A stretch of DNA of 36,848 bases from a virus. The first letter of the stretch is position 1; each line of letters begins with the position of its first letter. Positions 28,088 to 33,391 of this stretch are shown one piece after another. The notes beneath the pieces are model-generated. The model was given only the letters and a program-made list of their open reading frames with translations, was not told where the DNA came from and did not search any database. The translations under genes and the position numbers were made by a program. The stretch lies in the IMG/VR virus record IMGVR_UViG_3300031977_002769, positions 1-36,848 of that record. One strand, given 5' to 3'.

Positions 28088-28809
28088 CACTCATTCCATT
28101 CTGTACGTACACTTAAATCACTACCTTCTACTACGTCAATTTCAATGTCCTTTGAATTAGATTCTCTTTCCTTTGAGGTCTTCCAAAAATAATCATCCTC
28201 ATTACCCATACCAAGTCGATCATATCCATTCTCTACTTGATAATATTCTGTTGATACCTTGAAGTCAGGAATCTTAGGTTCCTTTGGAGTTAAACTGTTA
28301 TCGTAGATACGAGTTCGATTATTTGGATATAAACAATATTGACCATTTACTAATTCAATTAGATTATGTGACTTATGTTCTGCAGGGTTTTCACTTGTTG
28401 CATAATCAATTGCATCAGGATCTTGGTGGTAATTATCAATCGTGCATACATAGGTGCCTCTCATCGTCCCGAAGTCCCTTGTATAAACCTCAAAGTCCAT
28501 TGACCCTATAAATTTCTTATCGACTGCCACAACCCCATAATCCATACAATTCCAGAATTGTAAATTATGTAGAGTCATATCAGGTTCTGGTGTCCTTGGT
28601 TCTGATACAAATGCACTAATTGGTAACTTATCATACATTGCAGCATATTCTGGTAAATAAGTTTCAAAATAAAATGCACGACCAGGCATTGATTTTGCAC
28701 TTACCCATACACCTTTGACAAATTCACCATGACCACTTTGATGATCAGTTAGATACTCTTTTCTTACCCATACTTCATGAGATGGTAGATTACATATTAA
28801 ACAAGACAT
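28087..28809 (-). CDS. Conserved phage protein of unknown function (240 aa)
   Basis: I do not recognise a family. The N-terminus MSCLICNLPSHEVWVRKEYL has a CxxC pair and several His residues (HQSGHGEF). The middle is rich in aromatic residues and Asp (FYFETYLPEYAAMYDKLPIS; LHNLQFWNCMDYGVVAVDKK). The C-terminal 60 residues are acidic and probably flexible (SKDIEIDVVEGSDLS). There is no signal peptide or membrane segment. It stands alone between an intrinsic terminator upstream and the gp25 late promoter, with two TATAAT-like elements in its leader. Position just before the structural cluster hints at a virion or assembly role, without proof. Confidence 0.8.
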   Translation of the reverse strand: MSCLICNLPSHEVWVRKEYLTDHQSGHGEFVKGVWVSAKSMPGRAFYFETYLPEYAAMYDKLPISAFVSEPRTPEPDMTLHNLQFWNCMDYGVVAVDKKFIGSMDFEVYTRDFGTMRGTYVCTIDNYHQDPDAIDYATSENPAEHKSHNLIELVNGQYCLYPNNRTRIYDNSLTPKEPKIPDFKVSTEYYQVENGYDRLGMGNEDDYFWKTSKERESNSKDIEIDVVEGSDLSVRTEWNE

Positions 28810-28846
28810 AGAGAATATTTAAAATTTTTTTTCAAGAGCAACGCGC

Positions 28847-28865
28847 ATTATACGCAGTTATTATA
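28847..28865 (-). promoter_or_regulatory. Two TATAAT -10 elements before the 240-aa gene
   Basis: On the minus strand TATAAT occurs at 28,860-28,865 and again at 28,847-28,852, the second within TGCGTATAATG. No good -35 is seen at the usual spacing. The elements lie 38-56 bases before the ATG at 28,809 and just after the terminator of the upstream gene, so a host-type promoter is plausible. Confidence 0.4.
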
Positions 28866-28874
28866 TCTATAAAC

Positions 28875-28907
28875 AAAAAAAAAGTACCTGGAATTACCCA
28901 GATACTT
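28875..28907 (-). terminator. Intrinsic terminator after the 47-aa gene
   Basis: On the minus strand the stem GTATCTGG / CCAGGTAC (one G-U pair, 6-base loop) is followed by a run of nine or more T. It begins about 10 bases after the stop at 28,915, a textbook rho-independent terminator. It separates the upstream block from the virion block. Confidence 0.85.
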
Positions 28908-28914
28908 GCAATTA

Positions 28915-29058
28915 TTATTTTCCTTGACCACGATATTTCTTTCGTGCCTTATTTCTACTGGTTGCAGCATACTTAGTGTTCTTCCCATCACCCTGTCGGG
29001 TATTCTTGGGTTTTGATTCTATGAATACTGTGCCAAGTAGTGATTTGCTAATTTTCAT
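28915..29058 (-). CDS. 47-aa basic conserved phage microprotein
   Basis: A 47-residue frame starts with ATG at 29,058, preceded by a strong GGAGG ribosome-binding site 4 bases upstream, and ends 10 bases before an intrinsic terminator. The sequence begins MKISKSLLGTVFIESKPKN and continues TRQGDGKNTKYAATSRNKAR, then KKYRGQGK. I recall nearly the same pattern in small proteins of other T4-like cyanophages, though the function is unknown. It is strongly basic (many Lys and Arg) and could bind nucleic acid, which is inference. It follows the glycosyltransferase gene by 25 bases. Confidence 0.8.
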   Translation of the reverse strand: MKISKSLLGTVFIESKPKNTRQGDGKNTKYAATSRNKARKKYRGQGK

Positions 29059-29083
29059 AAATCCTCCATTGTAAAAGTGTTAA

Positions 29084-29854
29084 TTAAATTACTCTGGTCT
29101 TCTCATGACCAACACGGATCCTAGGATCACACCAAATCTCAAATCCTTTCTCCTTTGCATCAAGACAGAATGATACATCTTCTCCACACATATCCTGTAC
29201 TGCTCCAGATTCAAATACTTGCATCTTAGGAGCAAACCATGGATACTCTAGATTCTCAAATACACCCTTCTTGATTAATACCCATCCGAAACCTGTGTAG
29301 TCTACAGTAAATGGTTTCTTTCGTTTTGTAATACCATCAACCATCTCATGATTCATGACACCACCATTACTACGGAAATCATCCTCGTCTAACCAATGAG
29401 CAACACTTGTGGTACGTCCATCTTCTGTACAATACCACCCGGCAACAATCTCTTTCTCTTCACCTTCCCCATCGATTGCCATATCACATAGTTGCCAAAA
29501 CTTCTCAGTGTTAAACACAATGTCACTATCAATCCATAACTGATAATCATACTGTAGTTTACCATCCCATGGAATCTGATTCGGTCCCCTCAGTACATTT
29601 GCACCTAAACACTTGCATCTCGCAAAATTAACCATTGAACTATAGTCTTGCGAAATCTGAATGCTCATTCCATTCTGTACAAGATCAAAACAAAGTTGTA
29701 CAAAATTTTTCAAAAATACATATGAGCATCCTCTTCCAGGTAAACAAAAAACAATGCTCTTTCCCTTCATCCTTGATTTGATTTCATCATAATCCCACTC
29801 AGGTCCATTGCTTACCTTTGGTGTCTTTGCCTTTACTGTAAATCCTTTTGCCAT
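29084..29854 (-). CDS. GT-A-like glycosyltransferase
   Basis: This 256-aa protein has the layout of a GT-A fold glycosyltransferase: SIVFCLPGRGCSYVFL near residue 33; a DSD metal/nucleotide-sugar motif at 109-111 (LWIDSDIVF); a GFGWVLIKKGVFENL acceptor-side segment at 188-202; GEDVSFCLDAKEKGF at 224-238; and a late His at 250. Such enzymes move a sugar from a nucleotide sugar to an acceptor. In phages the acceptor can be DNA bases, virion proteins or host surface glycans; nothing here decides which. It has its own TTGACA-17-TAAAAT promoter and lies between two microproteins upstream of the structural cluster. The sub-family was not determined. Confidence 0.75.
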   Translation of the reverse strand: MAKGFTVKAKTPKVSNGPEWDYDEIKSRMKGKSIVFCLPGRGCSYVFLKNFVQLCFDLVQNGMSIQISQDYSSMVNFARCKCLGANVLRGPNQIPWDGKLQYDYQLWIDSDIVFNTEKFWQLCDMAIDGEGEEKEIVAGWYCTEDGRTTSVAHWLDEDDFRSNGGVMNHEMVDGITKRKKPFTVDYTGFGWVLIKKGVFENLEYPWFAPKMQVFESGAVQDMCGEDVSFCLDAKEKGFEIWCDPRIRVGHEKTRVI

Positions 29855-29877
29855 TGTTAATAATTTACTTCATGTCA

Positions 29878-29906
29878 ATTTTACTCGTTTATTTAGTTTT
29901 TGTCAA
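29878..29906 (-). promoter_or_regulatory. Sigma70-type promoter for the glycosyltransferase gene
   Basis: The minus strand has TTGACA at 29,901-29,906, a 17-base spacer, and TAAAAT at 29,878-29,883, ending 24 bases before the ATG at 29,854. The spacer also contains CTAAATAA, a late-like sequence. The -35 overlaps the stop of the 63-aa gene. Confidence 0.6.
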
Positions 29907-30094
29907 TATGATGAGTTGTGTATATCTCGTCGATTCACCACACACTCTTCATAACTTAATTCGTTCTCATTATATTCTGTTTTCATTAATCCTACCATGT
30001 TAACTAAATTAGACCACGTTTCTTTGAACTTATCCTCCGTTAACGATGAATATATGCATTGGTCTCTTAGATATACATGATAGATTTTTTCCAT
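29903..30094 (-). CDS. 63-aa conserved small phage protein
   Basis: The protein starts MEKIYHVYLRDQCIYSSLTE and continues with DKFKETWSNLVNMVGLMKTE, ending in a polar SYEECVVNRRD region. I recall this opening (KIYHVYL.D.CI) from small proteins present in many T4-like cyanophages, always of unknown function. It is soluble with no membrane segment. Upstream is the long non-coding region with A/T repeats; downstream its stop overlaps the -35 of the next promoter. Confidence 0.75.
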   Translation of the reverse strand: MEKIYHVYLRDQCIYSSLTEDKFKETWSNLVNMVGLMKTEYNENELSYEECVVNRRDIHNSSY

Positions 30095-30102
30095 AAGACT
30101 TA

Positions 30103-30173
30103 AAAATTTTTACCGGAATTTTTTTATATATCGACTTATACACTCCAAAATTTTTACCAGAAATTTTTTTTAT
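30103..30173. repeat. Pair of direct repeats upstream of the 63-aa gene
   Basis: Two near-identical units of about 26 bases, each AAAATTTTTACC then GGAA or AGAAA and a long T run, begin near 30,103 and 30,147. The 44-base spacing is close to four helical turns. They lie in the leader of the 63-aa gene and may be regulator sites. Confidence 0.6.
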
Positions 30174-30341
30174 GAAAGTGAAATCACTCTCTCGTTTTGT
30201 CACCTCTGTAGGTTAGGGTAGTTAGAGGTTTTTATAACCGGGGGGGGGCATGGACCGCTAATAAGAATTAACAATTAATCGTAATAACTGTTAATAACGA
30301 ATAACTGCAGAAACGAATAAGTATTAGTTATTCGTGTTGGT

Positions 30342-30399
30342 GTTAATAACACTCAGAGAGTTTGTGAGTGTAATACGAAACCCACTGAGTGTTATTAAC
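30342..30399. repeat. 15-bp perfect inverted repeat with 28-bp spacer
   Basis: Left arm GTTAATAACACTCAG (30,342-30,356) is the exact reverse complement of the right arm (30,385-30,399). GTTAATAAC also occurs at 30,290-30,298, and ACGAATAAC pairs with GTTATTCGT just to the left. It ends 18 bases from the stop of the 49-aa gene. There is no T run, so it is not a simple terminator. Confidence 0.75.
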
Positions 30400-30417
30400 G
30401 AACAATAAGAACGAATA

Positions 30418-30567
30418 CTAACTCATTGCCACTGCATCCTGCTGCTGATTATCATTAACGATCTGCTGCTGATATTCTTCCACGATAACATCGAGGATCT
30501 TTAGAATGGAATTACCATCCTTACCTACACGAATCATAGAGAGAATGCTTTGACGATTAAGAGGCAT
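30418..30567 (-). CDS. 49-aa phage microprotein
   Basis: An ATG at 30,567 opens a 49-residue frame: MPLNRQSILSMIRVGKDGNS, ILKILDVIVEEYQQQIVNDN, then QQQDAVAMS. The sequence is balanced, with a helical middle and Gln-rich end, and has the look of a real small phage protein rather than random frame; I recall similar proteins in cyanophages without known function. A hairpin/-10 element lies about 50 bases upstream. It is isolated between two non-coding stretches. Confidence 0.65.
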   Translation of the reverse strand: MPLNRQSILSMIRVGKDGNSILKILDVIVEEYQQQIVNDNQQQDAVAMS

Positions 30568-30619
30568 AAGATAAACGGAGTGAATAACGTAATGAAGGTG
30601 AACCCCTCACCACCTGTCT

Positions 30620-30638
30620 AATATAGGGCATTCTGCCC
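30620..30638 (-). promoter_or_regulatory. Hairpin plus -10 element for the 49-aa gene
   Basis: Stem GGGCA/TGCCC (30,626-30,638) lies directly before TATATT (30,620-30,625, minus strand), 52 bases from the ATG at 30,567. The layout matches other gaps in this window. No -35 is evident. Confidence 0.4.
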
Positions 30639-30704
30639 CGTATGGACGGAACACTGTGCCACTTACACAGGTGGTTCTGGACGAATGAGACTCGCAGGAC
30701 TGTC

Positions 30705-30738
30705 GTATCTTATAAGACTATTACATCTTATAAGATAC
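30705..30738. repeat. 13-bp perfect inverted repeat overlapping a gene end
   Basis: Arms GTATCTTATAAGA (30,705-30,717) and TCTTATAAGATAC (30,726-30,738) are perfect complements with an 8-base loop. Each arm contains the smaller palindrome TCTTATAAGA, so two operator-like sites lie 21 bases apart. The stop codon at 30,721-30,723 sits inside the loop. It is not followed by T, so it is not a canonical terminator. Confidence 0.75.
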
Positions 30739-30900
30739 ACAGATAGGAAGACTGAGATCTTCAACATACGATTTTACCTTCTCATTCTTATTCAAATCAA
30801 ACACTTTTTTCCAGTCAAGTTCATAAGGATTAAAATCCTCATTAACTTCCATCTCCAAAGTGATTCTGTACTTATTCTTTTGTCTGGTCTTGGAGATCAT
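30721..30900 (-). CDS. 59-aa small protein of unknown function
   Basis: The sequence after the chosen start is MISKTRQKNKYRITLEMEVN, EDFNPYELDWKKVFDLNKNE, and KVKSYVEDLSLPICVSYKM. It reads as a compact mixed alpha/beta protein with a basic N-terminus. Start 30,900 gives an ATGA overlap with the frame upstream; an in-frame ATG at 30,906 would add Met-Ala. A TTGACA-17-TAATAT promoter lies about 30 bases upstream of the start, so it can be expressed on its own. The C-terminal codons form part of a strong hairpin. The family was not recognised. Confidence 0.65.
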   Translation of the reverse strand: MISKTRQKNKYRITLEMEVNEDFNPYELDWKKVFDLNKNEKVKSYVEDLSLPICVSYKM

Positions 30901-31118
30901 TGCCATTGGATTTTTGAGCAGTGTATATCTATATTATCAAATTTCAATCCTGATGTCAAGAGTGTGCCAGTAATTTCAGTGTCCTGGGGTGCTTGACATT
31001 TTGGAGGGTTTGTGATATAATGCTCGCCAAGATCACAATAACCAGAAGCATTTAGATAGTAGTTACCAGGAGGATTAAGAGAACAATTAGTCAAGGTATT
31101 CAGAGATAAAAAGAACAA
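30897..31118 (-). CDS. Doubtful 73-aa frame, possibly a lipoprotein remnant
   Basis: The frame has no ATG; the only early start is TTG at 31,118. The N-terminal FFLSLNTLTNCSLNPPGNYY looks like the end of a lipoprotein signal with a Cys after LTN, but the positive n-region is missing. Upstream in-frame codons (KYGLIL) would supply one, but no standard start precedes them before a stop. Later cysteines occur at YCDLG, PPKCQ and IHCSK. Two promoter sequences of opposite direction lie inside it. It overlaps the next gene by an ATGA. It may be a decayed gene or non-coding sequence. Confidence 0.3.
   Translation of the reverse strand: MFFLSLNTLTNCSLNPPGNYYLNASGYCDLGEHYITNPPKCQAPQDTEITGTLLTSGLKFDNIDIHCSKIQWQ
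30931..30959 (-). promoter_or_regulatory. Sigma70-type promoter for the 59-aa gene (leftward)
   Basis: The minus strand has TTGACA at 30,954-30,959, a 17-base spacer, and TAATAT at 30,931-30,936. It points left, toward the ATG at 30,900. It is back to back with the rightward promoter starting 33 bases away. Confidence 0.6.
30993..31021 (+). promoter_or_regulatory. Perfect consensus sigma70 promoter on the plus strand
   Basis: TTGACA at 30,993-30,998 and TATAAT at 31,016-31,021 are separated by exactly 17 bases, with TGA just before TATAAT (extended -10). The predicted start is near 31,028, and transcription would run rightward, opposite to every gene here. No convincing plus-strand gene follows: only a 33-codon frame with no ribosome-binding site from 31,176. 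A non-coding RNA, a replication primer or an antisense transcript is the likeliest product. Confidence 0.65.
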
Positions 31119-31128
31119 AATAAGACCA

Positions 31129-31136
31129 TATTTATA
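31129..31136 (-). promoter_or_regulatory. Perfect T4 late promoter box
   Basis: The minus strand reads TATAAATA, identical to the T4 late consensus. A transcript would begin near 31,123, too close to the TTG at 31,118 for a normal leader. It may serve the 59-aa gene or the origin-like region instead. Confidence 0.4.
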
Positions 31137-31214
31137 CCCTTAAATATAACACCATTTTACATTTATTATTACATTATGAAAACATTAACAAATAAATGTT
31201 ATGATGAACACACA
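31137..31214. other. AT-rich tract, possible unwinding element
   Basis: This stretch of about 78 bases is very AT-rich, with AACATT/AATGTT inverted repeats at about 31,181-31,200. It lies between the rightward consensus promoter and the DnaA-like boxes. No gene is seen in it. Confidence 0.45.
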
Positions 31215-31235
31215 TGTGGAAAAACCTGTGGAAAA
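31215..31235 (-). other. Two DnaA-box-like nonamers
   Basis: TTTTCCACA occurs twice on the minus strand, at 31,227-31,235 and 31,215-31,223, separated by GGT. As I recall, TTTTCCACA is the consensus DnaA box reported for the Synechococcus elongatus origin (E. coli uses TTATCCACA). The pair abuts the stop codon of the 44-aa gene. Confidence 0.5.
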
Positions 31236-31370
31236 CTACATAAATTCCATCATATAGTAGTCCACAGTAACTTCTAATTGAGATGCAATCTCTTCAATAG
31301 AGTTCATCTCATCATTATCATTATCTTCCTCATTATGTTGAGTAAAGAGATCAAGAGTAGAATTGTTCAT
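31236..31370 (-). CDS. 44-aa acidic microprotein
   Basis: ATG at 31,370 opens a 44-residue frame that overlaps the upstream gene by ATGA, typical of coupled translation. The sequence is MNNSTLDLFTQHNEEDNDND, then EMNSIEEIASQLEVTVDYYM and MEFM. The second half (IEEIASQLEVTVDYYMMEF) has the length and pattern of a helix-turn-helix-like motif seen in small cyanophage proteins; the first half is acidic. It is the last gene of its operon. A regulatory role is inference. Confidence 0.7.
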   Translation of the reverse strand: MNNSTLDLFTQHNEEDNDNDEMNSIEEIASQLEVTVDYYMMEFM

Positions 31371-31570
31371 GAGTTTGAAATGTTAGAATAATCAATGGAG
31401 TTAATACACCAACCAGTAAAGGATGTAATCTCATCAATTAGATCCTCTTCATCAACTGCTTCCCAAGGTTCTTCTAATACATCTTTAATCAAAGCAACTT
31501 GTTCATCATTAGGCAATTCACCTTCAGAGTCTATGAAATCGAATTGAATGTCATGTACAAGAAATTTCAT
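31367..31570 (-). CDS. 67-aa conserved small phage protein, paralogue A
   Basis: The start at 31,570 (MKFLVHDIQFDFIDSEGELP) is preferred over an upstream in-frame start at 31,621, because the latter would overlap the ArdA-like gene and the family begins at this Met in its paralogue. Residues 38-58 (VDEEDLIDEITSFTGWCINS) are the most conserved part. The gene at 33,477-33,677 shares the pattern F-x-x-x-x-x-x-D-F then ELP, W-x-V/A-D-x-E-x-L, and G. The protein is acidic. I recall this family as common in T4-like cyanophages, with no known function. Confidence 0.75.
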   Translation of the reverse strand: MKFLVHDIQFDFIDSEGELPNDEQVALIKDVLEEPWEAVDEEDLIDEITSFTGWCINSIDYSNISNS

Positions 31571-31580
31571 AAGTTTAAGA

Positions 31581-31973
31581 TCAGAAGTGTTTAGCAAAGA
31601 TGAATCCCATATTGTAAGCAAAATCTTTTTCTAGATTATCCCAAGTGGAGAGAAGATCATATTCAATCCAATCAGGAACACTAGGATAAGAAGATTCTTC
31701 AATTAGATTTTTAACAAAGTCCTCAATACTCATTTCTCCATAATAAGAATCTTCAAAACCAGAGATTGATTGAATACCAAATTGATCAATGAATGCTTCG
31801 ATTGCTGCATAAGAATACTCTTCTCCAATCGTTACATAATCAACATAATACTTTTGGAAATAGACTTCACCATATTGTTCAATAAAGTCAAACATATCTT
31901 CATCATGATAATTATCTTCAATCAGATCAGAGATGAGAGATTTAGTCTTTTCAGTGAGTTGAATAGTAAGCAT
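31581..31973 (-). CDS. Probable ArdA-type antirestriction protein
   Basis: This 130-aa protein is highly acidic. Residues 71-90 (SGFEDSYYGEMSIEDFVKNL) and the end (WDNLEKDF at 111-118, GFIFAKHF at 123-130) follow the pattern of ArdA antirestriction proteins, whose C-terminal domain reads F-x-D-x-Y-x-G and W-x-x-x-x-x-D-f then ends in V/I-F. ArdA mimics DNA and blocks type I restriction enzymes. The protein is shorter than typical ArdA (about 165 aa), missing some N-terminal sequence. It is in an early-type operon of small acidic genes, the right context for defence against host restriction. The assignment is by pattern only. Confidence 0.55.
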   Translation of the reverse strand: MLTIQLTEKTKSLISDLIEDNYHDEDMFDFIEQYGEVYFQKYYVDYVTIGEEYSYAAIEAFIDQFGIQSISGFEDSYYGEMSIEDFVKNLIEESSYPSVPDWIEYDLLSTWDNLEKDFAYNMGFIFAKHF

Positions 31974-32011
31974 TGTGGAAAAAGTAAATAAAGGTTTGTT
32001 TAGAGGTTTAA

Positions 32012-32215
32012 TTAAACAGATTCATAAACATCATTAATCTGTTCCCAAGTTGCTGCATCATAATATGCGTTCCAGAATTGATGCCAAAGATCTGTATCAT
32101 CACAGATTCGGATTCCGGTCATTTCACACATCCAATCATAAGCAGTATCAAGATCAGCAGGAGTTTCACTCACAAACTGAGGAAGTTGAGAGAGTGCATC
32201 GGAGAATGTGATCAT
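32012..32215 (-). CDS. 67-aa acidic protein of unknown function
   Basis: The sequence is MITFSDALSQLPQFVSETPA, DLDTAYDWMCEMTGIRICDD, TDLWHQFWNAYYDAATWEQI, NDVYESV. It is rich in Trp, Tyr and acidic residues with no recognised domain. It is first in the block 32,215-31,236, behind a hairpin and TATAGT element. DNA mimicry by acidic small proteins is possible but not shown. Confidence 0.65.
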   Translation of the reverse strand: MITFSDALSQLPQFVSETPADLDTAYDWMCEMTGIRICDDTDLWHQFWNAYYDAATWEQINDVYESV

Positions 32216-32240
32216 GGGAGTGCGTTCCTTTGACTCTCTT

Positions 32241-32268
32241 ACTATACATGGGTTTCACCCCAATGGGG
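32241..32268 (-). promoter_or_regulatory. Hairpin plus TATAGT promoter
   Basis: Stem CCCC/GGGG with a 3-base loop (32,258-32,268) lies directly before TATAGT (32,241-32,246, minus strand), 26 bases from the ATG at 32,215. No -35 consensus is seen. It marks the boundary between two gene blocks. Confidence 0.45.
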
Positions 32269-32286
32269 GGTTTGGTGGACACCTCC

Positions 32287-32715
32287 TCAACTGTCTCCTG
32301 TTAAGCACATGTAAAGATAAAGTTCCCTAACCTTATTACTGTTGTGCTGTTTACTACCCATGGATCTTGCTAAATCATATACTCTTCCATAATGATTTGT
32401 ATTATCCTCACAATCATACTTAATTGTCTTGGAATATAAAAACTCTACATCATAACATTTATACTCCCCATATGATTTCCATGGATTACATGATGTTTCA
32501 TTCTTTACTCTCACACATGCTAAATTGATAGAATCTAAATCCTCTTTATCAGATGACTTAGAAATAACTAAAACCCTGGATCCTACCTTAAATGTATTAT
32601 TTTTTATACCATGCCCAAGCATACCAGATAATTTTCCAGTATTGAAAAGATCATGATGTGTAAATTCATGATCCTTAGGAGTTCGGTAGATACTGAGATA
32701 AACAATGTTATTCAT
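32287..32715 (-). CDS. 142-aa protein of unknown function
   Basis: The N-terminus MNNIVYLSIYRTPKDHEFTH leads into FKVGSRVLVISKSSDKEDLD and later cysteine-containing segments (SCNPWKSYGEYKCYDVEF). The beta-strand-rich middle and RVLVISKS/ACVRVKNE could form a small barrel. I do not recognise the family. Its ATG overlaps the stop of the 67-aa gene upstream by 4 bases, so it is coupled to it. It is the last gene before the 32.2 kb hairpin/promoter gap. Confidence 0.7.
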   Translation of the reverse strand: MNNIVYLSIYRTPKDHEFTHHDLFNTGKLSGMLGHGIKNNTFKVGSRVLVISKSSDKEDLDSINLACVRVKNETSCNPWKSYGEYKCYDVEFLYSKTIKYDCEDNTNHYGRVYDLARSMGSKQHNSNKVRELYLYMCLTGDS

Positions 32716-32915
32716 GATTCACCACCTAGTTTGACATATAATGAATTTGCCTTATTAACTTGTTGTTGATGATAATCTATCCATTCCTTTACTTCATTCA
32801 GTATATCATTCATGAAATCTTCTACTTCTAATTGTTCATCATTCAAATAACCACCAATTAAATCAGAAATTTGATCACGTTGCTGCTTTCTGTAAAGATA
32901 CTTTACATCTTCCAT
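32712..32915 (-). CDS. 67-aa helical small phage protein
   Basis: The sequence begins MEDVKYLYRKQQRDQISDLI and continues GGYLNDEQLEVEDFMNDILN, EVKEWIDYHQQQVNKANSLY. It is a predicted all-helical protein; the pattern ending in EWIDYH followed by a basic helix resembles small cyanophage proteins I recall, without known role. It is in the same operon as the flanking genes, 9 bases after the upstream stop and overlapping the next start by ATGA. Confidence 0.7.
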   Translation of the reverse strand: MEDVKYLYRKQQRDQISDLIGGYLNDEQLEVEDFMNDILNEVKEWIDYHQQQVNKANSLYVKLGGES

Positions 32916-32924
32916 TATAGATTC

Positions 32925-33191
32925 TCAACTCGCAGGTTTCATTGTATCAGAATAAGTTACCTTGATCGGGGAGTTAGATACTAGATCCTGAAGTGTCTCC
33001 TCACCATAAAGATCAATAATTTCTTCCTTAACTTCTTCTTCAGTCCATGTTTCGATGTTTTCCATGATACTATCAAAAGCAAATGTGATGAGAGTATCCA
33101 TGTCCATCCCATCAATGATCATGTGAGTATAGTTCTCTTTAAGAGTTTCGAGTTCGTTCATAGTTTGATCAGTGAGTTTAGAATTAGTCAT
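32925..33191 (-). CDS. 88-aa acidic small phage protein
   Basis: The sequence begins MTNSKLTDQTMNELETLKEN and contains MDMDTLITFAFDSIMENIET and WTEEEVKEEIIDLYGEETLQ. It is helical and acidic with no signal peptide. The WTEEEVKEEI helix resembles other short acidic proteins of the block. It lies between the 57-aa and 67-aa genes, spaced 15 and 9 bases, in one transcription unit starting at the 33.4 kb promoter. Function is unknown. Confidence 0.7.
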   Translation of the reverse strand: MTNSKLTDQTMNELETLKENYTHMIIDGMDMDTLITFAFDSIMENIETWTEEEVKEEIIDLYGEETLQDLVSNSPIKVTYSDTMKPAS

Positions 33192-33206
33192 GATGTTTGA
33201 ATAGAA

Positions 33207-33380
33207 TTAAACTTTGGTAAGTGCATCCTTTTTCTGTTTTTGTTTTTTGGTTGATTTACACCAAACAGATTTCTTACTTACTTTAATTTGTGATGGAAGA
33301 ACTGTGGTTCCTTGTACTTCATTCACAAGTGCAATGAATCGAAGAAAAAATTGCCTTTCCATTCTATCAGAAGTGCTCAT
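33207..33380 (-). CDS. 57-aa basic microprotein, first gene of its operon
   Basis: ATG at 33,380 opens a 57-residue frame: MSTSDRMERQFFLRFIALVN, EVQGTTVLPSQIKVSKKSVW, CKSTKKQKQKKDALTKV. The C-terminal 25 residues are highly basic, which may favour nucleic-acid binding (inference). AAGGA lies 6 bases upstream as a ribosome-binding site. The gene sits directly behind the palindromic promoter block at 33.4 kb. The family was not recognised. Confidence 0.7.
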   Translation of the reverse strand: MSTSDRMERQFFLRFIALVNEVQGTTVLPSQIKVSKKSVWCKSTKKQKQKKDALTKV

Positions 33381-33391
33381 GGTTTCCTTGA

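Larger units (their letters stand above)
30095..30417. other. Non-coding region with direct and inverted repeats and a G9 run
   Basis: No convincing gene is seen on either strand; the longest plus-strand ATG frame in the first part is only 14 codons. The stretch holds two A/T-rich direct repeats near the 63-aa gene, a weak hairpin with ACCTCT/AGAGGT arms followed by T-rich sequence at about 30,209-30,245, a run of nine G at about 30,240-30,248, several ACGAATAA and GTTAATAAC repeats, and a large inverted repeat at 30,342-30,399. Such clustering suggests a protein-binding or replication site. Confidence 0.7.

Noticed and set aside
30172-30216. 14-codon plus-strand frame (MKVKSLSRFVTSVG) as a leader peptide
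   Set aside because: No promoter, ribosome-binding site or downstream plus-strand gene supports it.
30095-31235. tRNA genes in the non-coding region
   Set aside because: I looked for a T-loop GTTCRANYC with matching acceptor stems and found none; the GGTTCACC near 30,600 lacks the rest of the cloverleaf.
31176-31277. 33-codon plus-strand frame with CGKTCGK downstream of the consensus promoter
   Set aside because: It has no ribosome-binding site, its CGK repeat is only the translation of the tandem DnaA-like boxes, and it overlaps a better minus-strand gene.
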